A DNA stretch of 64,000 bases from Zychaea mexicana (Eukaryota > Mucoromycota > Mucoromycetes > Mucorales > Lichtheimiaceae). Shown one piece after another: positions 10,054-23,820 of this stretch. Location: contig NW_026516672.1 of the NCBI RefSeq assembly GCF_025766255.1, positions 310,001 to 374,000 on the forward strand, written 5' to 3'. The notes under the pieces were generated by a model. It worked only from the letters and a program-made list of their open reading frames with translations. It was not told where the DNA came from and did not search any database. Position 1 is the first letter of the stretch, and every line of letters starts with the position of its first letter. A program made the position numbers and the translations under genes.

Positions 10054-13000
10054 ATGTCGGCATTTGCTTTTATTAATGCAACCAACAAGAGCAAAAGACC
10101 ATCATTGTCAATTTCTTCTACTTCACTTTCTCCTCAACATCATCAACAGCAACAACAAAACTTATCAGCATCATTAGCTGATGACTTTTTCAGTGATCAG
10201 TTCGCAAGCTTTGTCAACCAATCGTCGTCTTCACTGCCGCCGTCGTCACCTTCATCATTACGAGACCGCTATAGTAGCAACGGCAGCAGTCATCGTCGTC
10301 GTAATGAGGCAGGAATGAGCTCAGCCTATGGCCACCACGAAATTAAAAGCGCAAATATTACCTCGCCAAGCTCCACGTCTTCAACGTCGTTCATAGCGGC
10401 ACCACTTAAAAAGTCGGCATTTTCGTTTATTGGAGCCTCTTCACAAAGTACGTCCTAGTATAGAAAAAATTACTGTGTTTGCAAGCTGTATATACTTTAA
10501 GAAAATGGCCTACAATGAAAGATGTATTTGGTTTGGGTCGATATGTAGCCAATAACAGTAACAACAATGGTAACAACCTCTTGGAAATAGACTATGACAA
10601 AAATCAAGAAGATACCACTAGTGCAACAAGTACTCCAAGGCCACAAAGTCCAATGCAATCTTCTTTTACGAGGAAGATCAACAACAATAATAACAATAAC
10701 GCAAGGAACAGAAATGATAATAACGCTGAACGACCGAAAAAGCAGCTACAATCCAGTGAGATCAATCAACTATCTGCAGAGACCACATGGAGGCGACTTC
10801 AAGCTGAGAAAGAACGTGAGAAAGACAAGATTCAACGCTGTTATAACAAGCGTGTATTGATTCACGAGCAAATAATACAAGTAAGGAAGTGAGTGTGGAG
10901 CATTAATGATAAGAAAAAAATCCTCTGCAGATCCCTTTTCTTTGTGTTATTTACTACTTGCATTGTCGTTGATATTCTATCAAAAATTGATTGGTGTAGC
11001 TCCAGAAAGAGATCCAGGACCTAAAAGCCAAAGCAATAGAAGCATTGGATGCAGAAGATTATCTACAATCTCAAGCTTTCCAAACACAACAATTAAAATT
11101 AACCGACAAGTTATGGGATATCTTTAACAACACAGAAAACCAAGTTGAACAACAAATCCATGCTTGTTGGAAAACGCTGGCAGATATATTGGCAAAAGAG
11201 ACTGAAGCAGCTAAAAAACTCGCTGATGCGTGCAAGTTTACCAAGGTATTATCATGTTGAGACATGGTCGAAGTACCTTTATTCTTTACCAATCTTTAAT
11301 ATTATAATATTATCTACCATAGGATGAACGAGAACGACAATTCCTCAAATACCATATCGATAACGAGCGTAAATATGAAGAAAAACTGCAACAAATTAAT
11401 CAACAACGAGGAAAAATTGATGAAGAGAAAAGGTAAATATGCTTTTAAATAAGTCAATAAGTCAAAGGGAGGAAAACAGGTGTATCTTTTACATATATAT
11501 ATATTAAAGTGAAGAAAACTAAATATCGAAAGTAAAAAACTGATAATTATCTAACTATGGCGGATTATGGTGGATGATTTCTTTTCGTTGGGTTAAATGT
11601 CCCATATTCTAGTGAAATAGCCTTTGATATGGAAATGTGGGAACAGTCTAATACTGAGTTCAAGAACAAGATGGATGAACTGGTTTGCAAAGAAAGATCC
11701 AAAAAGAACGCGCTGACGCGAAAAATGCGGACCGTGCAAAACGAAATTGATGAATTGATGGCACGGCTGGGTGAACTGCAACAAGAGCGTGATGGATATG
11801 AGGCCGAGATCCATCAGCTCGATATTGTGATCCATGAAACAACGGGCCAGTATGGACCGGAGAAAAAAGGGCTCGAAGACGACTATCTAGCTGTACACAG
11901 GCGTAAGCAGGCCGCTGAAAAGAAATCCGTAAGTTCTTTAGATACCATTGGCATATCTTTTTGGTATCTATATCACTTACTAGGTCGATAAAATCTTTCT
12001 ACTTATTTTTTTAATCTGATTTTTATAGGCTCAACTAGATCGAGAGGATGAAATGCTCTATCGCGAAATGGAACGCCATTCGAAAGACAACGAAAAAGAA
12101 AAAAGCGAATTAGAAGCTCTGGAAAAGCAGATCATCGTGGCAACAGAGAAGCTTGAGCAAGGGCAAGAGGAATATGATGCAGTTCTTACGACCTTCCACG
12201 AGTATGTGCAGTCAAGGGATGAACTCGTTTTAGACAACAAGCAGGCCATGGTCCGGTATGTTTTCACTTACAAATTCTTTTTATCGTTTGTTCGGGTGAG
12301 CAACATTAATACAAGTGTATCATAATTCCATTCAGAGATCATTGTTGTGTATAATTCCTCTCTATCTTGATGAAATGCATACGAAAAATAATCACATCTT
12401 GATTGTGTATGTATATTTGGCAATATATTATTTTTTAGGGCACATCAAGGTGTAACAGCACGAATCGTATCGATCGAAGCAAAACGGCGAGAAGCCTACG
12501 CTGCCCAATGTCGTCTAGAAGAACAAGAAGGAGCCATCCATCAACTCAAGGCACAGCTCGGCAGTTTAAAACGACAGAAAAAGCTAGCAGTAGGAACAGG
12601 CCAATTGCAACTAGCAGCCGAAGCAGCTGCCCAAGCCAAATCGATAGAAGCCACATTGGTTGACTCGGAGGCCATCCGAGTGGATCGGCAAAGTACAGTC
12701 GATGAGTGTCTAGCCCAATTACGCGAGGGAGAGTATCAGATGGAAACATTAAAGAAGGAGTGCAGTGATATACAGCAAAAATCAGGTGAGGGTTGTCTCT
12801 CTATCTCGTGGTGTGTATGTGTGAGTGTGTGTGGTGCGTGCGTTAGAACTGCTGCTACTATCGCTCTGCTGCTTTTAATATACATTTATGGGGCATGGTT
12901 TGGAGGCCGAAAGGTGTGGGGGGAAGGGGTGTGCTAAAGATACCCAAACTAGGACATATCAACCTTTCTGGCATATTTATCATACGGTCTTTTGTTACGT

Positions 13001-13370
13001 ATTAGGCACGGAGATGATTACGATTTTCCAGAAATCCAAGGAGTCAATGATTAAGCTAAAGCAACAAACGTACATTATTTATATCAACTATTTCTGACCA
13101 AACCTATCAAAAGTAGCACCTGACCCAATTTCTTTTTGTTTTATTCCAACCCTTCTCCTTGTATCTTTCATTAGGCTTCACCCACAACTGCAACTATTGG
13201 TAGACCTGGAGCTAGCGAATCTTTCTGCAAGAATCTTGTCAGCAAAATGTCGATTGGATAATGGCGACGTTAACAGCAGTAGTGATGGTGATAGTGACGA
13301 CAAAGTGGACATTAACTTGGTATCGATCGACGACGATCCTCCTGCTTTTTTTTCTCCTTCTTCCTTATGA
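10054..13370 (+). CDS. Nine-exon coiled-coil protein with Ser/Gln/Asn-rich N-terminus, function unknown
   Basis: Splice sites give exons 10054-10447, 10486-10880, 11000-11245, 11323-11432, 11613-11928, 12029-12255, 12439-12785, 13016-13069 and 13175-13370, all phase-consistent. The first exon has SAFAFI and SAFSFIG motifs flanking a Ser/Gln-rich low-complexity region; exon 2 has Asn runs. From exon 3 on the protein is almost continuous coiled coil (Glu/Lys/Gln/Leu heptads), and it ends with an acidic Ser/Asp tail. The start ATG at 10054 follows a likely 5'UTR acceptor at 10010. Long fungal coiled-coil proteins of this layout include eisosome and cytoskeletal scaffolds, but I do not recognise a specific family. 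It starts only about 110 nt after the Sok1-like stop, on the same strand. Confidence 0.8.
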
Positions 13371-14722
13371 ACTTTCCCATCTTATAGGGTATATACCACA
13401 TTGTAAGAGGCAGCACCAGCATCATCACACACACCCCCGTCTACACTGCAATACACTCCTGAGATAAAGATTGAAAAAAGACGACAGTGCGGCGGTTAAT
13501 ACTAAGTAAATTTAAGGAGGGATGTTTAGATAATTCCCTGTTTCCCTCTTTTTCTCTTTCTAATAACGTAATGCGCGTAATATTCAACCCTTCCTCCCCC
13601 AACATGCTGCTGCTATATACACCCCCTTCTATTGTCTGAAACATCCCTGCATTATAAAAGACACATATACATACAATACAACCACACTAAACGCACACGT
13701 TTTGTAAAAAAACGCTCAAGCCATCTAAGATCAAATCGCAAAAACCTCCCTTATCATATTGCGTAAGGAGAAAAAGAACGTATATCAGTATAGAATGCAT
13801 CTGAGACATACAACATGTACGAAAGACATTGAGAAGTACATAGACATGAAGTAGTGAAACTGGAAATGATTATGTGCATTATTACTATTATTTCTCTTTT
13901 TTTCTTTTATAATATCATTATTATTATTTACATGCGCGAGGAAAAACGACATATCTCTTTTTTGTATGAAAGTGGGTACGGGGAGAAGATGGAAGAAGAA
14001 GGGGAGAAAAAGAGTATGAATTGAGGTGTGTGCGAAAGATCAAGTATAGGTTGTGTAAAAATGGGGCATAAGAATTTTTGAGTGTTTTGTTCATAGAAAA
14101 AGAAAGAGAATTTGCAAATTAAATTAGTAGCCCATAGGGTTAAGAGAAAAAGAAATACAGTGCATCACCGCAAGCAGCTTTCGAGTAGAAAAAGAAGGTG
14201 GGGAATTGAGATGTATAAGGAAGAAAAGAGCCCTGATTCCGCCCTCTGTGTACGGAAGGATGTATAGTATGTATGACGAATGACGGGTGTTAAGAAGGGT
14301 GGAATGCAGCATGGCTCTGGCGTTTCTTGGTTGTTGCGTATAGTATAGAGCAGAGAGTTTGTCGATAAGGCGAAAAAAGTGGAGGACTGTCGTATGGGTG
14401 AAAAGGACTGATACAATAACTAGTAGTGGTAGTAGTAGAAGAAGTAGGGAATCAGGGGGGGAGAGAAAGTATATATGAGAAAATGTATGGGAAAAAGCTG
14501 TGAAAGGGTACGATGTTTAGGTCAAAAGAAAAAGTAGAAGGCGGGAGAAAGAGAGTGTGTAATATGAGTGTAGTAAATGGGGTGGTTATTATAAAGAGCG
14601 ACATGATAAAGGAAAGAGTGAGTGATGAAGAATTGAGGATGGATGTTGGATGAGGATAAAAGTCCTCGAAACAACGCACGCGTTGTTTCTGTTGGTTTGT
14701 TGGTAATGAGTTGTTGGGTCGT
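13371..14722. other. Convergent 3' intergenic region, no gene seen
   Basis: This lies between two convergent genes. The right half is purine-rich on the plus strand, probably the long 3'UTR of the zinc-finger gene. No motif-bearing frame was found. Confidence 0.5.
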
Positions 14723-15927
14723 TTATGCCGAGAATAATGAGATTCCGCTGTCGCGTCGGTGGTCTTCCTTGGCGTCATGATAATACATGAATGTTGACAA
14801 GCTAGGCAAGACAGTGTCCTGGCTGTATGTCGAAGAGAAGCTCGAGGATCGTCGATACGGCATTGGCAACAACGGCGGACATTGGCTCCAGGAACCGCTT
14901 TGTGGCGAAGATGGGAACGAGGAAGGCTGGAATTCGTCCGAGGAAGAGCAAGGGCTTTCAGCAGCAGCAGCAAGAAGCGGTGGGGGAGGCGATTGTTGCC
15001 AGCATTCTGCACAGCTGCATGGCTGCTGCTGTTGCTGCTGCTGTTGCTGTACTAGTTGCATATGATGATGGTGTTGCTGTCGCTGTTGCTGGACCATTCG
15101 ACGTTCTTCGATGAAAGGACGCCATTGCACTTGCGGGCGTTTTCCGTTGGTTGTGTGATCATGTTTCATGTGTTTGGTGAGCATGGTTTTGCGGACGAAG
15201 CTTTTGGTGCAGTCGTCAAATGGGCATCTGTAGGGTCGTTTGCCAGTATGCGTGCGTCTGTGCGGCCCAAAAAATAAAAGGGAATTTATTGTTAATATAA
15301 GACATATGCACGACGCCTAAAGCAGCAAGGAGATAGAGAGATACGTTACCTGTGCCTCGCGAGGGAGCTGCTATCGCTGAAGCTTTTGTTGCAGGCAGGA
15401 TATTCACAGACATGCGGTCTTTCGCCCGAATGTGTGCGCATATGTACAGTCAGGGCGGAACGCTAAAAATGGATGACAAGCATGGTAAGGATCTGCGTAC
15501 GCCTTTCCCAAAATATTCATATGTTACCTGAATGAAGCTTTTGCCGCAGTCGGGTTCTCGGCATTTAAATGGCCTATATAACAGAACGATAAATTTTGAT
15601 GATGAGGATGAGCAATCTTTTCCCTTTATAACAATTTTTATATAATATATTTACCGTTCGTTCGTGTGGATTCGAGAATGACGTACAAGATCCGAACGGC
15701 GGCCTATATGTAATGATGAGTTTAGTTTATTGCTATGGAAATGATAAAGAGTGCCGCCGTGGAAACAATAAAATGTGTTGCCATGGTCACCCCGCCTCGC
15801 GTTATTTGTTGCTATGTTGCTAATGATGATAATTACCAAACGTCTTGTTGCAACTCGAAACCGCACAAGCGAAAGGTCGCTCTTCAGTGGGAGCGTGTTC
15901 TTGGTGGACGAGTTCGAGAATTTCCAT
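14723..15927 (-). CDS. C2H2 zinc-finger transcription factor, four fingers
   Basis: Five exons on the minus strand: 15927-15837, 15703-15655, 15573-15528, 15462-15350 and 15257-14723. The ATG at 15927 begins [19 protein letters not shown]. Finger 1 ([10 protein letters not shown] then [13 protein letters not shown]) is split by intron 1. Finger 2 begins [12 protein letters not shown] and continues [11 protein letters not shown]. Finger 3 has [10 protein letters not shown] and finger 4 [24 protein letters not shown]. Linkers follow the TGERPF pattern of DNA-binding finger arrays. The C-terminal half is low complexity (Gln/His runs, then Ser/Pro-rich), typical of regulatory tails. About 278 residues. 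It would bind DNA in the nucleus; targets unknown. Several introns fall inside fingers. Confidence 0.88.
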
Positions 15928-17301
15928 AGTAAATCGTGTTTTTTATATCTTTCTTTGTGTAGTAATGGCAGCTGTTGTAGTGTACTCGTTTGACGACTTT
16001 TGTCTTTTATAGATTTGTGTGATTGGTTGTTTATGTAGGTGTGTGTTATAGGTTCGCTGTATTTGTAAAAGGCGGGTGGTGTAACTAAGTTGTCAAAGAA
16101 AAAAAAATTGTAAAAGAAAAGTAATGATGAAGCGGTAAAGAACAAAAAAAAAGTAATTGAAGTTGTCATTCAAGGCCAGGTATTTATATAGACAAGCAGA
16201 TCAGACAGCCACTCTGCAGCATAAGGGAACACGATACACAATGTGCAAAGTGTACGTGCGCGCCCCTGTGTTTAACCTCGCTATTATAGCTGCTGCTGCT
16301 TGCTGCTCCTGCTCCCCCCCCCAAACTCACAATACGCACACGCTTCTTCTATTGCACGAACTGAACATCCCCCGCCCCTAGGATGACACACACACACAAC
16401 AGATCCTTCTATACGGATGTAGTTTCATGTACGTTAAAAAGAGAGAACCAGAGAGAGAGAGCGTGTGTGTTTCCGTGTGCCGTGTGCTGTGTGAGAGCGT
16501 GTGTGAGTGCCATGATTTGCGGGTGAAGAAAAAAAGGTGTGTCTCAATCAGGTAAGCATGCGATTCAATTTTTTTACCCTGAACCCTCTCTCTTCCCTTC
16601 CTACCCCCCAAAACTTTATAAAAGCATCAGCCTTCGTTTCTTACTCTATATTTCCTTGGGGCTCCCCCTGTTGTGGATGATATATGATGATACGAGAAGT
16701 TATTCTTTTCGAATGGTTTCAACTAAATAGAAGTCGAGAGGGGATTTGGGGGAGATGGAGAGTTTGGGTTGGGGGAGGGATAAGGCAGTAAGGGGGGTAC
16801 TGTGCTTAATTCGGGGTGGGGGTGTGGGTTGTGGTTATGGAAGGGGTGTTCGAAGGAGACATACAGCAAAGCCATGCTATATACGCCAGCAGGGCAGCAG
16901 CAGCTGCTGCTGCTGCCAAGGCAGGTGGTGTTCTATGTTTGATTTTCTCATAATAAAGTCGAGATGGCAGCGGGTTCCTCTATTCCCATTCTTCTCTACT
17001 TATGCCCTTGGATTTTCCTTTATGGTTCCTGTAAGGGGGGTAGGGGCATTTTGATTTTGCTTTTGGAAGGAAGCTTCCTTTCCCTTTCATTCATTATCCA
17101 ACTGATGTCAGGCAACAACAGCAGCAGCAACAACAGGAAGACAACAGGGCACCTACTCCACATAATTGAGACAGCGCACGCGCACATACATCAAAACTCA
17201 CGCGAATGAAACCTACACTAACACATTGTTAAATGTGCGTACTGGTAGTAGTAGTAGTAGTAGTAGGTGCCGATGATAAGGATGTGTCTGTTGTGCCTCG
17301 G

Positions 17302-17327
17302 TGATGATGATGATGATGATGATGATA
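17302..17327. repeat. (GAT)n microsatellite
   Basis: Eight or so tandem GAT trinucleotides, with a (TAG)n run about 40 nt upstream (17244-17267). Confidence 0.85.
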
Positions 17328-18533
17328 AATGATGAGGGTCGATGATTTGCTGCTGATCTCCTTGTCGTGTGCTTTGAACATCATCATCTCTTTTCGTATA
17401 TACGCTTCCCCTTTTAAGATTTTAGCACACACACATTTCCCATCTAGCATGGATGTAGCCAAGCAACGAGAGAATCGATCTGCTGTATGTCGTTGCTTGC
17501 CTTGCTGTCGTGGCATTATGTGTACGCTTTTTGTCCTACCCAGCTATAGTTTGGTTTCCGTATGTGGTAAAGAACGACATAATTCATCGTCTGTTCTCTC
17601 ATCAAACAACAACAACAATCCGATGATAGTTGTGCAACTGCCGATCAAAAAAGCATGCGTTGTGTCCGACTTGTCAATCGCTGCTGCTTTCATCATGTTT
17701 GTATAACAATGCCTTTTTTTGGTCGGAACTTTTCCCGGTCAAATTGAATGGGGGGACGGGATAATATACGAAAATAAAAACGAGTTACGAGAGAGAGAGA
17801 GAGGGGTGTTCGTGCGCGCGCGGGCGTTTCATAACAAGAATATTGGTATTACTCAGTAGACAGTTAGTAGCATAGTAATGGTTATAGATATACAATAGAA
17901 AGAGGGAGTTGTTAGGCACACATCACTAGTGCATAACAGACAGATTGGAGCGAAATATGTACCAACGCGTGCCCAAATAAAATCATACTCGCGCATTACA
18001 GCTCATTACATCCAATATACCACATTTGGGGATTTCACCCACTCTTTCTCTCTCCTCTCTGTTTCTCTCTTCTATGATTTGCTGCCGCTGCTGTTGCCAC
18101 CTTTCATCTTACGCTTTCGTTTGCGTTTGTGTAGACTCTCCCCCCCCCCCCCAACTCCCCCCTCTATCTACACTGCTGAATTTTGGGCCTTTGTTCATTG
18201 CCGATCTGGAGTAACACAAAGCGCCCGCACGTACATACGCATGGTAGTAGTTGCACAACTGCTAATCATTTTGGGAACTTCAGCTTGTGCGCGCACTCTC
18301 ATATACTCGCTTTCAACCCTTGTCTTCTCTCCCTGGTTTCTCCTCTCTCGTCTTCTCTCTCCATCCCCCAAAGGGAATTCATCCAAATTCATTCATTTGT
18401 GGGCACACACGACATACCCCCTTCTCTCCTTTGCCTTCCTTTCAAAACTTGCCTCCTAAAAACCAAATAACCGCGCACATTACGATCTGCACTGCTTCTG
18501 CTGCTTATTAGTCGTCGTCGTATGTGTTACTGG

Positions 18534-18562
18534 CACACACACACACACACACACACACACAA
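18534..18562. repeat. (CA)n microsatellite
   Basis: An uninterrupted run of about 14 CA dinucleotides in the gene-free region. Confidence 0.9.
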
Positions 18563-21412
18563 CCCACACTTGTTTTCGATCCCTTGCTTGCTTTTTTTGC
18601 CCGGGCATACGGTCGTGCAGATTGACATTCTAAATCTGAAAACAATTTCGTTCCTTTTTCCAACAGAAAATAAAAAACTGTATGCGCGCGTATGTGCACG
18701 GGTCGCTCACTATCCACTTCTCTCTGCTTTTGTTTTCCTTCTCGTTCCTTTCTTTTCTTCACTGCTTGCTGCCCCTCCCCTTTTTTTCGTCCCATACATC
18801 AGGTACACATAATACACGCGCACGCACGCACGCACATCAAAGCACACTTACCCTTTTACTACTGCTTCTATCACGCACCACCACCTTGCTTCTTCCCTTA
18901 TGTGCTATAATGAAAAGAGGATCGTGCGTCGCGCGCTCTCCCCCATTGAAAGCATTTATTAATGCACAGGGCACCTACTAGCTCACCCCACCTTTTTGTT
19001 TCTTCGCGCGTAATCATCACTTTCCATGTTACGATCATGCCCTTTATAACAACGTTCTCGTCCTCCCTTTTCCCCATGTATGTACAATGTGTGTGTGCCT
19101 GCGTGGAGTGAGTGCATCGTCCTCGTCGTGTTGCCTGTGTTTTTCTCATCGTTACAGTTCTACCATCCATGTCTCAGGGTCCTAAGATCCTTATTTTTTT
19201 TATTTGAACAAACTGGGGTGATTAATGAATTCTATGTACGATCGAATCCATATTCGCATTAGTAAAACTCTGTTTTTTACTTCCATTCCTCTCTCTTTCT
19301 AGCAATCACTACCCTTTCTCCTTTTTTCCTTTCTTTCCTTAGCCCCACAATATAGCTATTATTATCAACAACTTTCTATTTACGCGTAACAAACCGGTTT
19401 TTTGTTTACATTGGCTTTTTTGATATTCCAATTATCGTTCTTATTACGACGATGAGTGTAACTGTGTTGACGGATGATCAATCGCGTTATATTTTATATT
19501 GATTGAAATTCAAAAAAAAGGTATCATATTTATTGGTTTTGTTAAAGAAAAAGTTTGAAAATTATAAACAGTAGAAGAGTTTATTTGCGTGTATTTAAGT
19601 ACATTATTCACATACTACTAGTCTATACTACCATTATCCAGTGCTATTACTATTTCAAAGGTGATATTCCTGTGCTACATCAAAGTATGAAATGTCATTG
19701 AATAAGACGTTAGATAATGAGCTTTACCATCTATCCCATTTTTTTTCATATCATATTGCCAACTTTTTGTTGATTACCACAAATATAAGAAGAAAATTTC
19801 CACTTTCCTCCTCACCCGTTAAGTACATTGCATGAGCACGTAACATCATCGCTGTATGTTATGAACTTAGCAACTAGCTATGTAACCCCATTCCCGTGAC
19901 TAATTTGGAAAAAAAGGAGAGAATGGTATGCAAAATGGTTTGACCGTTCTGTTAAATGAAGAGGACCATGATGATACATAATGATGCAGATAAAAAAGCA
20001 AAACTAAAAAAAGAGTGTGCGTACGTGCGTGCGTCATGTTTTAGAAAAGGGGATGACGGCGTTGGTGATAGTAAACATCAATCTCGATGATAATGGCGAT
20101 GGTGATCGGGGGAGGAGGAGGAAAACCGAAAAAGTAAGAGATAGCAGTAATAACAGTAATAGTAAGCCTAAACACGTATAATCACAAACGATTAAAACCC
20201 TAAAAGAAAGTTTTGTTCCTGCTCTAATAATAATGAAAGCACATGTACAGATTATACGTCAGGGTTCAATCGTCGTCGTCGTAAGCCACGGACGTTTTTT
20301 ACGGACGTTTGACCAGAAAAGGGTAGTTCATTTCATTTTTTCTTTTAATTTCGTCCAAGGATTGCATAAGAGTAGAATAGGATGCTGTATTGTGCTAAAA
20401 TGCCCTGCTACTATTACTGCATGATGTCTGAACATCCCAACTTACCACGCGTGCAGCAAGTACAGCAGCAGTGTACATCATCCTCGGGCAGGGTTGTCAA
20501 GCCACACATTATCACAGTACACACGGTTATTCTTCAATCGACAGCAGCAACAGCATACATCGTACATCAGTATTTAGTTATCATATAATGTAAGGGTTGT
20601 GTGTCTGCGTAATTCCCTTGGTTTTCAAGAAAATATCCATAGGATCATTCGTTTTTTATGCAGGGCCCTGCTACTTTCTGGTGCGTGCTGTAGTAATTAT
20701 ATTCCTTCCTCATGTCAGTTCAATTATAAACTAGTAGTACGTGCTGGATGATGCCACCAGCAGTACTATAAAACCGTCACCAAGTACGAATATAATATGC
20801 TCCAGAATGAAAGAAAGAGTCTTCCCTCCTCAACCCCTTCATCATCGTGGTACTGTATGTACGTGGTTGTGTGTATCATCTACCTCCCTTACAGATGATC
20901 ATCCATAAAAACAAAGACACCGTAAAAATGCGCTCTTGTTCTACTATTATTAGCCCTGTAGATTCCTTATCTTTTGTGTGGTTGAAGCGCAGGGAGCAAG
21001 GGCACACACTCACCCTCTCTCTATATACATCGTATGTAAAAGGAGCTCGTACATACAGCTCACATGCCCACAGAAAAAACATAATTTATAACCCTTCTTT
21101 TTAGCTCTCTCTCTCTCTCTATCTTTCTATAGAATTTGTGCGTAAAACTATAATAGTATAGTTTAAAAGGAAAGAAAAAGGAAGCTGCAGAACTCGCATT
21201 CAAGAAGTTCCCCATTTTCGTTGGCAACATCGACAATTATTGCCCGCCTGAAACCAAAACCGAAAATCACATTACGCCATACCAAACCCCCCCCCCACTC
21301 CACCCTTCATCTTTCTATTCTGCTTTTATTTACTTTACGTATTTCTCTCAAAATCAAAGGTATCATGATGTTTTTCCTATCGTTTTCCCAACTTTATTCT
21401 GGTCACTATGAT

Positions 21413-21477
21413 GGTAACAAATTATCATTACGATGGCAACCCGCCATAGCAACAACGTTTCTTGGCAACCATTGCCA
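21413..21477. promoter_or_regulatory. Cluster of RFX/X-box-like half sites upstream of the septin gene
   Basis: Four RGYAAC half-sites lie in about 57 bp: GGTAAC 21413, GGCAAC 21435, AGCAAC 21448, GGCAAC 21464. The last is part of a perfect inverted repeat, TGGCAA-CCA-TTGCCA at 21463-21477. RFX-family factors bind such inverted half-sites; assignment here is inference. Confidence 0.35.
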
Positions 21478-21938
21478 TAGTAAGCAGAACCGTTCAATCT
21501 CATTATTCTTTAAGTGGTACACTTAAAAATATCAAAGAGAATATAAAAAGTGAGAGAGAAAAAAGCTCGTTAATGGTCCTTTTCGTCTTAAGCAGCAAGA
21601 AGAAGCCTTCATTAAATGCCATATAACCCAGTCCACCCAGACCCAAATTTGGAGTGTGACACATCGCACACGTGCAGCCAACTCATTTTGTGCTACTGTG
21701 TGCTCTCTCTCTTATAAAGATCTCCCCTTATTATATTTCAGTAAACTGCTGCTTGCCTGTGCTGCTGTGTGCCTGTGTCCACTTTATATATTTTTCTGGG
21801 TCGGCCAGTAGTTTAACTTATAGGTGAATTTTCGAGTTTTCTCTCTCTTTTTTCGTATTTTTTCGCGTTATCCCTCCCCCTTTCCTTTTCCACATCTCTC
21901 CCCAATCCTTTAGACAAAACAAATCTTGCAAGTTTGTC

Positions 21939-23820
21939 ATGGCTACCACCGCTACGCAGAATCCTGTAGAAACGAACCAGGTAAATAAGAAAAATCTCTT
22001 CCTCTCTTTTTTTTTGGATATTTGGGTCTACCGAAGTATATAAAACTTCATCTCGTGGGGGAAAAGAGACAAGGAGACCAGACTTAACACTTCATTTATA
22101 ACAACAACCCATCCATCAGACAAACATCTTTATTTCTAACGTCTTTTCTCTCTCTCTTCTTTGCTCATGCACGCATACATAGACTCACCTTAATGGCTAT
22201 GTTGGTTTCGACACCATCACCCAACAGATTGAAAAAAAGTTGCTCAAGAGAGGCTTTCAATTTAACGTGATGGTTGTTGGTAAGTTTAATCTAGAGGGTT
22301 GTGCCTTTTTTTATTAAGTTGGGCGACAAAGAAGGAGCAGCAGTAGGAATTCCCAAGAAAGAAGAAACAAAAGAGGGAATCTGGGTCAACATAATATGAG
22401 AACATGTAGCATAACTGAAACCCGGCTAATAAACTTGTAAAAACAGGTCAGTCTGGTCTCGGCAAGTCGACTCTTGTCAATACCATTTTCGCATCTCATT
22501 TGATTGACAGCAAAGGTCGTCTCAACTCGGACGAACCTCCTCGACAGACCACCGAGATTGAAAATGTCTCACACTGTAAGCATTTATCTCCATCTCTTTT
22601 TCAAGTAAAAAAGAAACTTGACCTTGAATATAACCTTGCTCTCTCCTCTTCCTCCTCCTCCAACCACCCCTCCTTAATTTTCTATCTCCTATATATATTA
22701 CGCATATGAAATAGTGATCGAAGAACATGGTGTCCGCTTGAGACTGAATATCGTCGACACTCCTGGCTATGGCGACCAAGTGAACAACGAAAATTGGTAG
22801 GCCTGTGGACTAATTATCATTTAAGATAGGTAAATATCTCGGTCAAATTACTGAATTCTCTGGATTTTTTAGCTGGGAGCCTATTGTGAAGTACATCAAG
22901 GATCAGCACTCGGCCTATCTTCGCAAAGAATTGACAGCTCAACGTGACCGATACATTACTGATTCACGAGTTCACTGCTGCCTTTTCTTTGTCACGCCCT
23001 CCGGTCATTCGTAAGTGTGGGCTTCTCTCTATTGTAAAATGAGCGTTTTCATTAACAAAGAAACTACTCAGGCTCAAGCCCATTGATATCGTTGTGCTCA
23101 AAAAGCTGTCGGAGGTTGTGAACGTCGTTCCTGTGATTGCCAAGTCGGATTCGCTCACTATCGAAGAGCGTGAAGCTTTTAGACAACGCGTAAGAACCGA
23201 GTAGTAGCAGCAGCAGTGGAAGACGAAAGACTTAATGTCCTAACGCATTATACATCTTTGTGCAAAATAGATCAAAGCCGAGCTCGCGTTCCACAACATT
23301 AGATTATATCCATACGAAAGTGATGAAGATGATGAGCAAGAACAGGCCTTGAACGAAAGCATCCGCGTATGTGAATAACGAAATACATATTCATACAACT
23401 TTCCACAACAAAAAGTTACTAACCTTCAAGTGCGGAAAATATTAGGATCTGATTCCTTTTGCTATTGTGGGCTCCGAGAGAAACGTGGTCATTGATGGAA
23501 AGGCTGTCCGTGGAAGAAAGACACGATGGGGCGTGATCAACGTGGAAGACGAGAACCACTGCGAATTTGTCCATCTTCGCAACTTTTTGACGAGAACGCA
23601 CTTGCAGGATTTGATAGAAACGACAGCCCAGATCCACTATGAAGCTTTCCGCGCCAAGCAGCTTCTGGCCATCAAGGAGTCGACTCAGCAGCCTGCTACT
23701 CCGGGCGGCAGTGCTGCTTCTGCTGCTACCCCCATGGGCTCGCCTGGCACCCCGGCATCGCCTGCCGTTACTACACCTGCTACGCCTGTACGAACTACCT
23801 CCAACCCATCGTCACCATAA
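21939..23820 (+). CDS. Septin, Cdc10-type
   Basis: Septins are GTP-binding filament proteins acting at division sites and hyphal cortex. Eight exons: 21939-21980, 22183-22279, 22447-22575, 22714-22796, 22873-23010, 23072-23189, 23271-23366 and 23446-23820. Motifs in order: GYVGFDTITQQIEKK and LKRGFQFNVMVVG before the P-loop GQSGLGKST, DTPGYGD (G3), then VIAKSDSLT as the G4 AKSD motif, and a septin-unique element around FVHLRNFLTRTHLQDL. There is no C-terminal coiled coil; the tail is Ala/Thr/Pro/Ser-rich. The N-terminal GYVGFDTIT segment and the missing coiled coil fit the Cdc10 class. The start is the only good ATG, after a C/T-rich leader. About 350 residues. Confidence 0.93.

Larger units (their letters stand above)
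15928..21938. other. About 6 kb without a recognisable gene; pyrimidine- and microsatellite-rich
   Basis: No frame with family motifs or coherent exon series was found on either strand. The region between the divergent zinc-finger and septin genes has long C/T-rich tracts, a (TAG)n run (17244-17267), a (GAT)n run (17302-17327), a (CA)n run (18534-18562) and C homopolymers (about 18140-18151). It may hold long UTRs, a lncRNA or regulatory DNA. I saw no tRNA-like box. Confidence 0.45.

Noticed and set aside
18026..18981. Several long plus-strand frames in C/T-rich DNA
   Set aside because: They exist because pyrimidine-rich DNA has few stops; the translations are Leu/Ser/Pro/Phe-biased and cross microsatellites.
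20233..20424. Possible tRNA B-box-like GGGTTCAATC
   Set aside because: No A box at proper spacing and no cloverleaf could be drawn.
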